NCBI GenBank assembly: GCA_018400545.1
Contig: JAGYLT010000186.1
Span: 1 to 5,300 of the forward strand
From: Bacteroidales bacterium
GTDB taxonomy: Bacteria; Bacteroidota; Bacteroidia; Bacteroidales; 4484-276
Length of the DNA stretch: 5,300 nt
Reading direction: 5' to 3'
Shown: positions 1 through 5,271 of the stretch, piece by piece
How the letters are laid out: each line of letters starts with the position of its first letter
How positions within the stretch are numbered: the stretch's first letter is position 1
Made by a program: the position numbers and the translations under genes
The notes under the pieces: model-generated
What the model was told of the DNA's origin: nothing
Databases searched by the model: none
Seen by the model: the letters and a program-made list of their open reading frames with translations, nothing else

Positions 1-240
1 AATGCGACCAACCTGGTCATTTTCGTTTCGGGAGGATTAACCAAGGCCAGTCCTGCTTTCATCGAAGCGGGCCAAACGGCCGCATCGGCTGAGGTTTCCG
101 ATCCATTGCCACAGGCATTAATTTTAACTGCCATCGTAATCGGTTTTGGTGTAACGGCGTTTGCACTGGCGTTGATGTATCGTTTTTACAAGACTACAGG
201 GACGGAAGACCTTGATGAAGTTACGGAGGGTGAGGAATGA
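1..240 (+). CDS. mrpC: Mrp/Mnh Na+/H+ antiporter subunit C, C-terminal part (5' end outside window)
   Basis: The reading frame is open from base 1 and ends at TGA 238-240, giving the last 79 residues of a NuoK-like membrane protein. The family usually has about 110-125 residues, so roughly the first third is missing at the window edge. The visible part contains the hallmark DPLPQALILTAIVIGFGVT stretch (residues about 35-53 of the fragment), which begins the last transmembrane helix, followed by an acidic cytoplasmic tail (EDLDEVTEGEE). MrpC is a small integral membrane subunit of the Mrp complex, homologous to NuoK of respiratory complex I. Its stop overlaps the start of mrpD in an ATGA arrangement, which favours translational coupling. 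Identity is well supported by the motif and by the C-D-E-F-G order. Confidence 0.93.
   Translation, partial: NATNLVIFVSGGLTKASPAFIEAGQTAASAEVSDPLPQALILTAIVIGFGVTAFALALMYRFYKTTGTEDLDEVTEGEE
225..230 (+). promoter_or_regulatory. Ribosome binding site of mrpD
   Basis: GGAGGG lies six bases before ATG 237, inside the end of mrpC. It is a strong Shine-Dalgarno match, supports the chosen mrpD start, and lets mrpD be translated by reinitiation or independently. Confidence 0.7.
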
Positions 241-1721
241 ACATACTGATTTTGCTACCGGTTTTAATTCCACTTGGCACCATCGTGCTGGCTATGTTTA
301 CCCGTGGATCAAAAGGGGTGCAACAGATATTTGGGATTGCCGGTATTGCCCTTCAGCTCATTGTTGCAATTGTTATTTTCAGGACAGTTGACACCGAAGG
401 TATCCAGGTGGTACAACTGGGAAACTGGCCGGCGCCTTTTGGAATTACTTTCGTGGCCGACCTTTTCAGCGCGATCATGCTGATTATGTCAGGCATCATC
501 GGATTGGTTGTGTCTATCTATTCCATTTCCACCATCGACAGGTTCAGGCAGCGTTTCACTTTTTATCCGCTGGTGAATGCCCTGCTTATGGGTGTGAACG
601 GCGCTTTCCTTACGGGAGATGTATTTAATCTTTACGTTTGGTTTGAGGTGATGATCCTGGCTTCGTTTGTGCTCCTTACCATGGGCGGTACCCGCAAACA
701 GATGGATGGTGCGATTAAATATGTCAGTATGAATCTGATCTCCTCCATGATGTTCCTTGCCGGAATCGGGCTGCTTTATGGAAAAGCTGGAACCCTGAAC
801 ATGGCTGACCTTGCTGTAAAGATCGGAGAATCGGATGAATCATTTTTGCTGAATAGTTCTGCGATGCTGTTTTTTGTCGCATTCAGCATTAAAGCGGCGG
901 TTTTTCCATTTTTCTTTTGGCTGCCCGCTTCTTATCATACACCTCCCATTGCCATCACCGCATTGTTTTCAGGACTGCTCACAAAGGTTGGAATTTACGC
1001 CATGATCCGTTTTTTCACCTTGTTTTTCGTTCAGAACCAAAATTTTTGGCATCCGCTGCTCCTCGTCATCGGCGGGCTTACCATGGTGGTTGGGGTGCTC
1101 ACAGCGGCATCGCAGTTCGATATGCGAAAAATTCTCTCCTTCCACATCATCAGCCAGATTGGCTATATGGTGATGGGGCTTGGGTTGTTTACCGTGCTGG
1201 GAATTGCCGGCGCTATTTTTTACATGGTGCACAACATCATTGCAAAAACAAATACATTTCTCATTTCGGGGATTATGGCAAGAATCAAGGGAACGTATGA
1301 GCTGAAAACCATAGGCGGGCTTTATAAAACTTATCCGTTCCTGGCATTGCTGTTTCTGATAGCGGCTTTTGGATTGGCCGGGGTGCCGCCCTTGTCGGGA
1401 TTTGCCGGAAAGCTCCTGTTGGTTATTGCCGGTTTTGAAGATCAGAATTATCTCATTACAGCAGTAGCTATCCTGGTAGGATTGTTTACCCTGTTCTCAA
1501 TGGTTAAAATCTGGAATGAAGGTTTTTGGAAAAAGCAACCCGGAGATGTGGAGGAAACCAAAAAAGAAATTCCGTTCAGTATGCTTTTCCCCGTGGTGAT
1601 GCTGGCAACAGGCACAATCGTTCTGGGGATTTTTGCTGAGCCATTTATCGATATCGGAATCCGCACGGCTGAACAATTGATCAATCCGGAAGATTATATA
1701 AATACTGTTTTGGGGAGGTAA
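237..1721 (+). CDS. mrpD: Mrp/Mnh Na+/H+ antiporter subunit D (NuoM/NuoN-like proton-translocating subunit)
   Basis: This 494-residue polytopic membrane protein (about 14 helices expected) belongs to the proton-antiporter family shared with complex I NuoL/M/N. In Mrp complexes subunit D, with A, carries ion-translocating channels used for Na+/H+ exchange. Charged residues expected in the half-channels are present: Glu137 in NLYVWFEVMILASF, Lys219 in FSIKAAVFPFFFWLP, Lys250 in SGLLTKVGIYAMIR, Lys337 in HNIIAKTNTFLISG, and Lys392 in AGVPPLSGFAGK. Glu137 and Lys219 have the same numbers as the functionally essential residues I recall from Bacillus MrpD. Length is normal. The ATG overlaps the mrpC stop and has a good ribosome site. 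NuoM or a hydrogenase subunit is unlikely because mrpC, E, F and G flank it. Confidence 0.96.
   Translation: MNILILLPVLIPLGTIVLAMFTRGSKGVQQIFGIAGIALQLIVAIVIFRTVDTEGIQVVQLGNWPAPFGITFVADLFSAIMLIMSGIIGLVVSIYSISTIDRFRQRFTFYPLVNALLMGVNGAFLTGDVFNLYVWFEVMILASFVLLTMGGTRKQMDGAIKYVSMNLISSMMFLAGIGLLYGKAGTLNMADLAVKIGESDESFLLNSSAMLFFVAFSIKAAVFPFFFWLPASYHTPPIAITALFSGLLTKVGIYAMIRFFTLFFVQNQNFWHPLLLVIGGLTMVVGVLTAASQFDMRKILSFHIISQIGYMVMGLGLFTVLGIAGAIFYMVHNIIAKTNTFLISGIMARIKGTYELKTIGGLYKTYPFLALLFLIAAFGLAGVPPLSGFAGKLLLVIAGFEDQNYLITAVAILVGLFTLFSMVKIWNEGFWKKQPGDVEETKKEIPFSMLFPVVMLATGTIVLGIFAEPFIDIGIRTAEQLINPEDYINTVLGR
1712..1718 (+). promoter_or_regulatory. Ribosome binding site of mrpE, overlapping the mrpD stop
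   Basis: GGGGAGG ends five bases before ATG 1724 and runs into the mrpD stop (TAA 1719-1721). It is the strongest Shine-Dalgarno site seen in the window and fixes the unusually late start of mrpE. Confidence 0.75.
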
Positions 1722-1723
1722 TC

Positions 1724-2074
1724 ATGAAAGTTTTAGTAAAATATTTCATAAAATTTGGCCGGCTTACGTGGTTTATGGTTTGGTACATCTTCGAACTGGT
1801 GAAGGCCAACATCGGTATTGCCCGGGAAATCATATCACCAAAGCCAAAAATCCGGCCGGGAATTCTTAAAGTTGAACTGGATGCCAAATCGGATCAGGAA
1901 ATTCTTGTTCTTTCAAATCTTATTTCCATGACGCCGGGAAGTTTGACTATGGATGTTTCCTATGACAAAAAATACATTTTCATCCATGAAATGTATATTG
2001 ATGATGTGGAAGAGGCCAGGAAGCGTATTAAAGTAAAGCTTGAAAACCGAATTTTAAAAATTACAAGATCATGA
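1724..2074 (+). CDS. mrpE: Mrp/Mnh Na+/H+ antiporter subunit E, N-terminally short form
   Basis: This encodes 116 residues, against about 158 in Bacillus MrpE. The conserved part is intact: a hydrophobic helix around residues 12-27, the ANIGIAREIISPKPKIRPGI segment (28-47), then the cytoplasmic domain with LISMTPGSLTMD (66-77) and KKYIFIHEMYID (82-93). The two N-terminal transmembrane helices of the longer family members are missing. This is not a wrong start: a Shine-Dalgarno site sits five bases before the ATG, and the frame is closed by TGA at 1670-1672, with no hydrophobic stretch between. MrpE is needed for assembly or activity of the antiporter in Bacillus. The short form may be usual for this lineage. 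It lies two bases after mrpD and overlaps mrpF. Confidence 0.92.
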   Translation: MKVLVKYFIKFGRLTWFMVWYIFELVKANIGIAREIISPKPKIRPGILKVELDAKSDQEILVLSNLISMTPGSLTMDVSYDKKYIFIHEMYIDDVEEARKRIKVKLENRILKITRS

Positions 2075-2355
2075 TGGGGGCAGGCTTGCTTGAAAATATT
2101 GCCATTATTGCATTTGGGGTGCTGGTTGTTGCCATCGCTTTAGCCTTTGCCAGATTGATTATCGGGCCCTCTCTTCCCGACAGGATTGTTGCGCTCGACC
2201 TTATCGCCAGCCTTTCAATTGGGGTGGTGCTTACTCTGGTTTTGTTCAGTGGCGAGCGTGTTTACCTCGATATTACCATTTTTATAGCACTCATCGTTTT
2301 CATTGGCACGGTTGCTATTTCAAAATACTTAAAACGCAGGTATTATGATCAGTGA
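2071..2355 (+). CDS. mrpF: Mrp/Mnh Na+/H+ antiporter subunit F
   Basis: This is a small membrane protein of 94 residues, normal length for MrpF, with three predicted helices (about 8-30, 42-60 and 66-84). It carries the family signature IGPSLPDRIVALDLIAS (31-47), including Asp37-Arg38 and Asp43. MrpF is an accessory membrane subunit of the antiporter; in Bacillus it has also been tied to bile-salt efflux and ion traffic. Its ATG overlaps the mrpE stop (ATGA at 2071-2074). A second ATG at 2074 gives a protein one residue shorter, and the sequence does not decide between them. There is no clear Shine-Dalgarno site, so coupling to mrpE is likely. The 3' end overlaps mrpG by 11 bases. Confidence 0.95.
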   Translation: MMGAGLLENIAIIAFGVLVVAIALAFARLIIGPSLPDRIVALDLIASLSIGVVLTLVLFSGERVYLDITIFIALIVFIGTVAISKYLKRRYYDQ

Positions 2356-2707
2356 ATGGATTTCGGCCATATTACTCATTTTGGGTGCCGGCTTTATGCT
2401 GGTTGCCGGTATTGGCGCATTGCGCTTTTCCGACGTTTATCTGCGCATGCATGCCGCCACTAAAGCGCCTTCGCTGGGGGTAATGCTTATGGTGGTTGCG
2501 ATCATGGTTCATTTCCAGGAGTTCTGGATCATCGTGAAAGGATTACTGATCATCGTATTTATTTTTATGACTGCACCTGTTGGGGCCCACATGCTGTCGC
2601 GGGTAGCACATCTCATGAGCAACAAACAATGCAAAGAAACCATGGTTGATGAATTGTCGGAGTGGGACGAGCGAACCAATCCTAAGAAGAAAAAAACCAA
2701 AAGCTGA
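2345..2707 (+). CDS. mrpG: Mrp/Mnh Na+/H+ antiporter subunit G
   Basis: This 120-residue protein has three predicted helices and both MrpG signatures: RFSDVYLRMHAATKAPSLG (27-45) between helices one and two, and TAPVGAHMLSRVA (76-88) after helix three. It is the last subunit of the Mrp complex and the last gene of the operon. The start overlaps the mrpF end by 11 bases, with only a weak AGG ahead of it (2338-2340). The C-terminal tail is hydrophilic and ends in a lysine cluster (PKKKKTKS), beyond the conserved domain. No intrinsic terminator follows; the convergent regulator gene ends 20 bases downstream, so the two 3' untranslated regions probably overlap. Confidence 0.95.
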   Translation: MISEWISAILLILGAGFMLVAGIGALRFSDVYLRMHAATKAPSLGVMLMVVAIMVHFQEFWIIVKGLLIIVFIFMTAPVGAHMLSRVAHLMSNKQCKETMVDELSEWDERTNPKKKKTKS

Positions 2708-2727
2708 AATTAGAAGTATAAATCTGA

Positions 2728-3435
2728 TCAGGAATTGGTAACCAGTTTGAACCCGATACCGTGAACATTGATCAGTTCAACATTTTTATCCTCTTTCAAA
2801 AACTTTCTGAGCTTGGTGATGTAAACGTCCATGCTGCGGGCATTGAAATAGCTGTCGTCGTTCCAGATTTCCTTCAGTGCATAACTTCTGTCGAGCACGT
2901 CGTTCAGGTTCATCGCGAGCAATCTTAACAGGGCCGCCTCTTTGGATGTGAGTTTTTGTTCTTTACCGTTAATTTTGAGCAGTTGCCTGTTGAAATCAAA
3001 GATGTATTCACCAATTCTGAAGACATTGTTCTGAATTTCACCACCGCGTCTTTCATGTGCACGGCGAAGAATAGCCTGAATCCTGACCAGCAATTCTTCC
3101 ATGCTGAAAGGCTTGGTAAGGTAATCGTCGGCTCCAACTTCAAATCCTTTAAGCTTATCTTCCTGCATCGATTTGGCCGTGAGGAATAAAACAGGAATGT
3201 TTTTATCTTTCTCTCTGATCTCCTTAACAAGGGTAAATCCGTCTTTAACGGGCATCATTACGTCAACAATACAAAATCCGTATCCTCCCTTTTCGTAAGC
3301 ATTCCAGGCTTCCTGACCATTAACGCACAGGGTGGTTTCGTATCCTTTTACTTCCAGGTAGGACTTTAAAACATTGCCAAGGTTTTTGTCGTCCTCAGCT
3401 AATAATACTTTAACTTTTTCGCTTCCCATAGTCAT
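2728..3435 (-). CDS. rprY: OmpR/PhoB-family response regulator, RprY-like
   Basis: This is a 235-residue DNA-binding response regulator. The receiver domain (about 7-122) has the acidic pocket Glu14-Asp15-Asp16, the phosphorylation site Asp58 (CIVDVMMP), the switch Thr86 and Tyr105, and Lys108 in TKPF. The C-terminal winged-helix domain (about 138-233) carries YFNARSMDVYITKLRK (196-211) and the closing INVHGIGFKL. These stretches closely match my memory of RprY from Bacteroides and Porphyromonas, hence the symbol; an RprY-like paralogue is possible. The partner kinase lies upstream on the same strand. The start is uncertain between ATG 3435 and an in-frame ATG at 3429 (MGSEK); neither has a Shine-Dalgarno site. 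No convincing promoter was found just upstream, so co-transcription with the kinase is likely. Confidence 0.93.
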   Translation of the reverse strand: MTMGSEKVKVLLAEDDKNLGNVLKSYLEVKGYETTLCVNGQEAWNAYEKGGYGFCIVDVMMPVKDGFTLVKEIREKDKNIPVLFLTAKSMQEDKLKGFEVGADDYLTKPFSMEELLVRIQAILRRAHERRGGEIQNNVFRIGEYIFDFNRQLLKINGKEQKLTSKEAALLRLLAMNLNDVLDRSYALKEIWNDDSYFNARSMDVYITKLRKFLKEDKNVELINVHGIGFKLVTNS

Positions 3436-3536
3436 GGAATTATTGGTTTTGGAAATATTTAAGATTGTAAAATTAACATTTTTTAAACGAACAAAGAATT
3501 TTTGCTGATTTTATGATAAAAAATAATCCTGATTAT
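3436..3536 (-). other. AT-rich gap between kinase and regulator genes
   Basis: These 101 bases hold no gene. Just after the kinase stop there is a small AT-only inverted repeat (ATAATC, 2 bases, GATTAT; 3523-3536), followed on the minus strand by six Ts. It could act as a weak attenuating terminator but has no GC pairs. Read on the + strand, TTAAC at 3473 and TTAAA at 3483 are 10 bases apart, like the array upstream of the kinase. No good TAnnTTTG promoter element is visible for the regulator. Confidence 0.4.
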
Positions 3537-4976
3537 CTATTTATTTTTTTGTTTAATGCGTCCGCTAAATGGCATGAATACACAAAATTCCGATCCTTTT
3601 TTCAATTCGCTGTTTACTGCAATCTTTCCGCCATGCAGCTCCACAATGGTTTTAACATAGCTAAGCCCCAGCCCAAAACCTTTCACATCATGAACGTTTC
3701 CGGTGGGGACCCTGTATAGTTTATCAAAGATTTTGCGCTGATTTTCCTTGCTGATCCCCACACCATTATCCGAAATGCAAATCTTTATGCCTTCCATGTA
3801 ATTCTCGGTCAGGATGTTGATGACCGGTTTGCGGGGTGTGTATTTGTTGGCGTTATCAATCAGGTTTGTTATCACACTTGTAATATGCATTTTATCACAT
3901 GAAACGGCTGCTTTTGTCGCCTGATAATTTGTATTGATTTCACCATCTTTTACTTCCACCTGGATGCCAATGTTGTTGATCACGCTATCAATTAACTCAT
4001 GAATATTTACCTTTTCGCGTTTGAGTTTGAAATTTTCCTTTTCGATAGCTGCAGCCTGAAGTATTTTTTCTGCAATGCCGCCCAGGCGGTTGTTTTCATC
4101 ATTGATCACCTTGAGGTAATTATCGGCCAGCATTTGGTTCTTTTTTATTTCGGAATCCCGCAATGCTTCACAGGCCAGTGATATGGTTGAGATTGGCGTT
4201 TTAATTTCATGGGTCATGTTATTGATGAAATCGCTTTTCATTTCGGAGAGCCGTTTTTGCCAAACGATCACTTTAATAACGTAGATAAACAGCATCAGGA
4301 TAATGACGATCAGAATCAGCGAAATGAAAATGATAGATGCCATTTGTTTAAGCAGATACCGTATTTCGTAGGGGAAATAGATCATCAGGTAGTTGGGCGT
4401 GTCTGTGAGTTCAAGCGGATAAAGCGTAAAAATTAACCCTTCGTCCAGCAGCTCCTCGGCGTATTTTCCGGATTCGTCGATAATCATGACTTCCTTTTTG
4501 GTGGAAAAAACACCATATTCAAACTTGGTTTTTATGCCATGATCCGCAATTTCCTTTTTGAGCAATGAGTCAAGAACTTCGGGATCGAGATGTTGTTCGA
4601 TATCGAATTCCTCGTTGATCTTGATCATCTCATTGATCACTTGCTGAGCCAGTTCGGTTTTGCGGATGATTTTTTCGAAATCCTCAATCCCGGAAACATT
4701 TTGCATATTTGTTGCAAGCTCCTGATTTATTGAGTCTATCGATTTTAAAAAGTCTTGCATCTGCATTTTTGAGGCAGTGCTTTGGTTGATGGTATTGATG
4801 GTTTTGAGTTTTTCGAGCTGATCTACAACTTTATTGACTGCTGAGTTGACGCTGTTTTCGAAATTTGCCCGCTCGATGCTGATGGCATTTCTTACCCAAT
4901 AAAGTTGAACTGCCGTTAAACTTAACAGGACAAATGACACAACAACGATGATTAAATTGATTAAATTTTTGTTCAT
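3537..4976 (-). CDS. rprX: Membrane sensor histidine kinase, RprX-like
   Basis: This 479-residue sensor kinase has helix one at about 7-27, a periplasmic region of about 180 residues rich in helix and coiled-coil character (29-210), and helix two at about 212-236. The dimerisation domain follows, with phosphoacceptor His256 in FINNMTHEIKTPIS. The ATPase domain shows the N box NLIDNANKYT (371-380), G1 DNGVG (403-407), the F box around Phe417, and G2 GFGLG (433-437). The YRVPTGNVHDVKGFGLGLSYVK stretch is typical of RprX-type Bacteroidota kinases. No HAMP or PAS domain is apparent, and the ligand is unknown. A weak AAGG (complement of 4982-4985) precedes the ATG. It should phosphorylate the regulator encoded downstream. 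A promoter lies at 5042-5073. Confidence 0.93.
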   Translation of the reverse strand: MNKNLINLIIVVVSFVLLSLTAVQLYWVRNAISIERANFENSVNSAVNKVVDQLEKLKTINTINQSTASKMQMQDFLKSIDSINQELATNMQNVSGIEDFEKIIRKTELAQQVINEMIKINEEFDIEQHLDPEVLDSLLKKEIADHGIKTKFEYGVFSTKKEVMIIDESGKYAEELLDEGLIFTLYPLELTDTPNYLMIYFPYEIRYLLKQMASIIFISLILIVIILMLFIYVIKVIVWQKRLSEMKSDFINNMTHEIKTPISTISLACEALRDSEIKKNQMLADNYLKVINDENNRLGGIAEKILQAAAIEKENFKLKREKVNIHELIDSVINNIGIQVEVKDGEINTNYQATKAAVSCDKMHITSVITNLIDNANKYTPRKPVINILTENYMEGIKICISDNGVGISKENQRKIFDKLYRVPTGNVHDVKGFGLGLSYVKTIVELHGGKIAVNSELKKGSEFCVFMPFSGRIKQKNK

Positions 4977-5041
4977 TAAAACCTTATATCAGGAGTCAAA
5001 ATCAGCTTTAAAATTCAAGTAAAAATTTTGAGTTTATCAGA

Positions 5042-5073
5042 CAAAAGTATCTGCGAAAATGCCTCAATTTCAA
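5042..5073 (-). promoter_or_regulatory. Predicted Bacteroidota-type promoter of the kinase-regulator operon
   Basis: On the minus strand, TTG (5073-5071) is followed after 21 bases by TACTTTTG (5049-5042), an exact match to the TAnnTTTG -7 element of the Bacteroidota primary sigma factor. The predicted transcript would begin near 5035-5038, leaving about 60 bases of leader before the kinase ATG. This is motif-based only. Confidence 0.6.
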
Positions 5074-5076
5074 TGG

Positions 5077-5111
5077 TTAACTTAATTTAACGTTTGTTAA
5101 TGTCCTTTAAC
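5077..5111. promoter_or_regulatory. Four TTAAC/T direct repeats on a 10-bp period, candidate response-regulator operator
   Basis: TTAAC starts at 5077, 5087 and 5107, and TTAAT at 5097, in exact 10-bp register. The flanking base alternates (G, T, G, T), so the array can be read as two tandem sites of the form GTTAAY-N4-TTTAAC. OmpR/PhoB-family regulators bind tandem half-sites spaced 10-11 bp on one face of the helix. The array exactly fills the space between the -33 elements of two divergent promoters, a typical activator position for both. Binding by the adjacent RprY-like protein is inference. Confidence 0.55.
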
Positions 5112-5142
5112 TTGGGGTGGGTATATCGGCGTGTTACTTTTG
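5112..5142 (+). promoter_or_regulatory. Predicted Bacteroidota-type promoter facing right (small RNA)
   Basis: TTG (5112-5114), a 20-base gap, then TACTTTTG (5135-5142) gives an exact match to the Bacteroidota primary promoter form. The -7 element is identical to that of the divergent kinase promoter. Transcription should begin near 5146-5149. No sizeable gene follows before the terminator at 5239-5271. Confidence 0.65.
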
Positions 5143-5146
5143 CATC

Positions 5147-5194
5147 AGATATAAATCATTTTTCTATGCCAGATAATTTTGATGATTTATATTT
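5147..5194 (+). repeat. Inverted repeat at the start of the predicted small transcript
   Basis: ATATAAATCAT (5149-5159) is perfectly complementary to ATGATTTATAT (5182-5192). An A-U pair and two G-U pairs extend the RNA stem to 14 pairs (5147-5160 with 5181-5194), with a loop of 20 bases. It would form a hairpin at the very 5' end of the RNA, or could serve as a palindromic operator in DNA. Confidence 0.6.
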
Positions 5195-5271
5195 TGTGCT
5201 AAAGATTTCTGATTCATAAATTTTGGTTTTTGGTTTTGAAGTGCAGTCTCCCCGGCTGCACTTTTTGTTTT
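5148..5271 (+). ncRNA. Candidate small RNA of about 125 nt, family unknown
   Basis: A consensus Bacteroidota promoter (5112-5142) leads, without any sizeable gene, to an intrinsic terminator (5239-5271). The RNA would consist of a 5' hairpin (5147-5194), a U/G-rich unpaired stretch with GGTTTT repeats (about 5195-5238), and a terminator hairpin with a C-rich loop. The start is set by the promoter and is uncertain by a few bases. A 17-codon frame (5166-5219, MPDNFDDLYFVLKISDS) lies inside, with no Shine-Dalgarno site and its ATG in the hairpin loop, so a leader peptide or dual-function RNA is possible. Since the window ends 29 bases past the terminator, this could instead be the attenuated leader of a gene further right. 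I do not recognise it as 6S RNA, tmRNA, a tRNA or a known riboswitch. Confidence 0.5.
5239..5271 (+). terminator. Intrinsic (rho-independent) terminator of the small transcript
   Basis: AAGTGCAG (5239-5246) pairs with CTGCACTT (5256-5263). One G-U and one C-G pair close it further, leaving a five-base loop TCCCC (5249-5253). The run TTTTTGTTTT follows on the + strand. The other strand has no T run after the stem, so it acts rightward only. Confidence 0.8.

Noticed and set aside
917..1300. Long open frame on the + strand inside mrpD, and several others within the kinase and regulator genes
   Set aside because: They are out-of-frame shadows of strongly supported genes, with low-complexity or unlikely protein sequences and no ribosome sites.
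237..1721. Identification as a complex I subunit (NuoM/NuoN) or hydrogenase membrane subunit
   Set aside because: The protein family overlaps, but the flanking subunits C, E, F and G are specific to Mrp/Mnh antiporters.
1670..1723. A frameshift or mis-set start hiding the missing N-terminus of MrpE
   Set aside because: The in-frame upstream stretch is only 17 codons long, closed by TGA at 1670-1672, not hydrophobic, and lies within intact mrpD. The Shine-Dalgarno site fits ATG 1724.
2724..2744. Short palindromes CTGATCAG and TGGTAACCA near the convergent gene ends, as a bidirectional terminator
   Set aside because: They are perfect palindromes without a loop, no T-run follows on either strand, and they lie partly within the regulator coding end.
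3489..3500. Possible -7 element for the regulator (CAAAGAAT on the + strand)
   Set aside because: It matches only six of eight positions of the complement of TAnnTTTG and no well-spaced TTG was found, so it was not annotated as a promoter.
3523..3536. Inverted repeat ATAATC-N2-GATTAT followed on the minus strand by Ts, as terminator of the kinase gene
   Set aside because: At most five A-T pairs remain after allowing a four-base loop. This is too weak to call a terminator, and the regulator downstream needs read-through or its own promoter, which is not evident.
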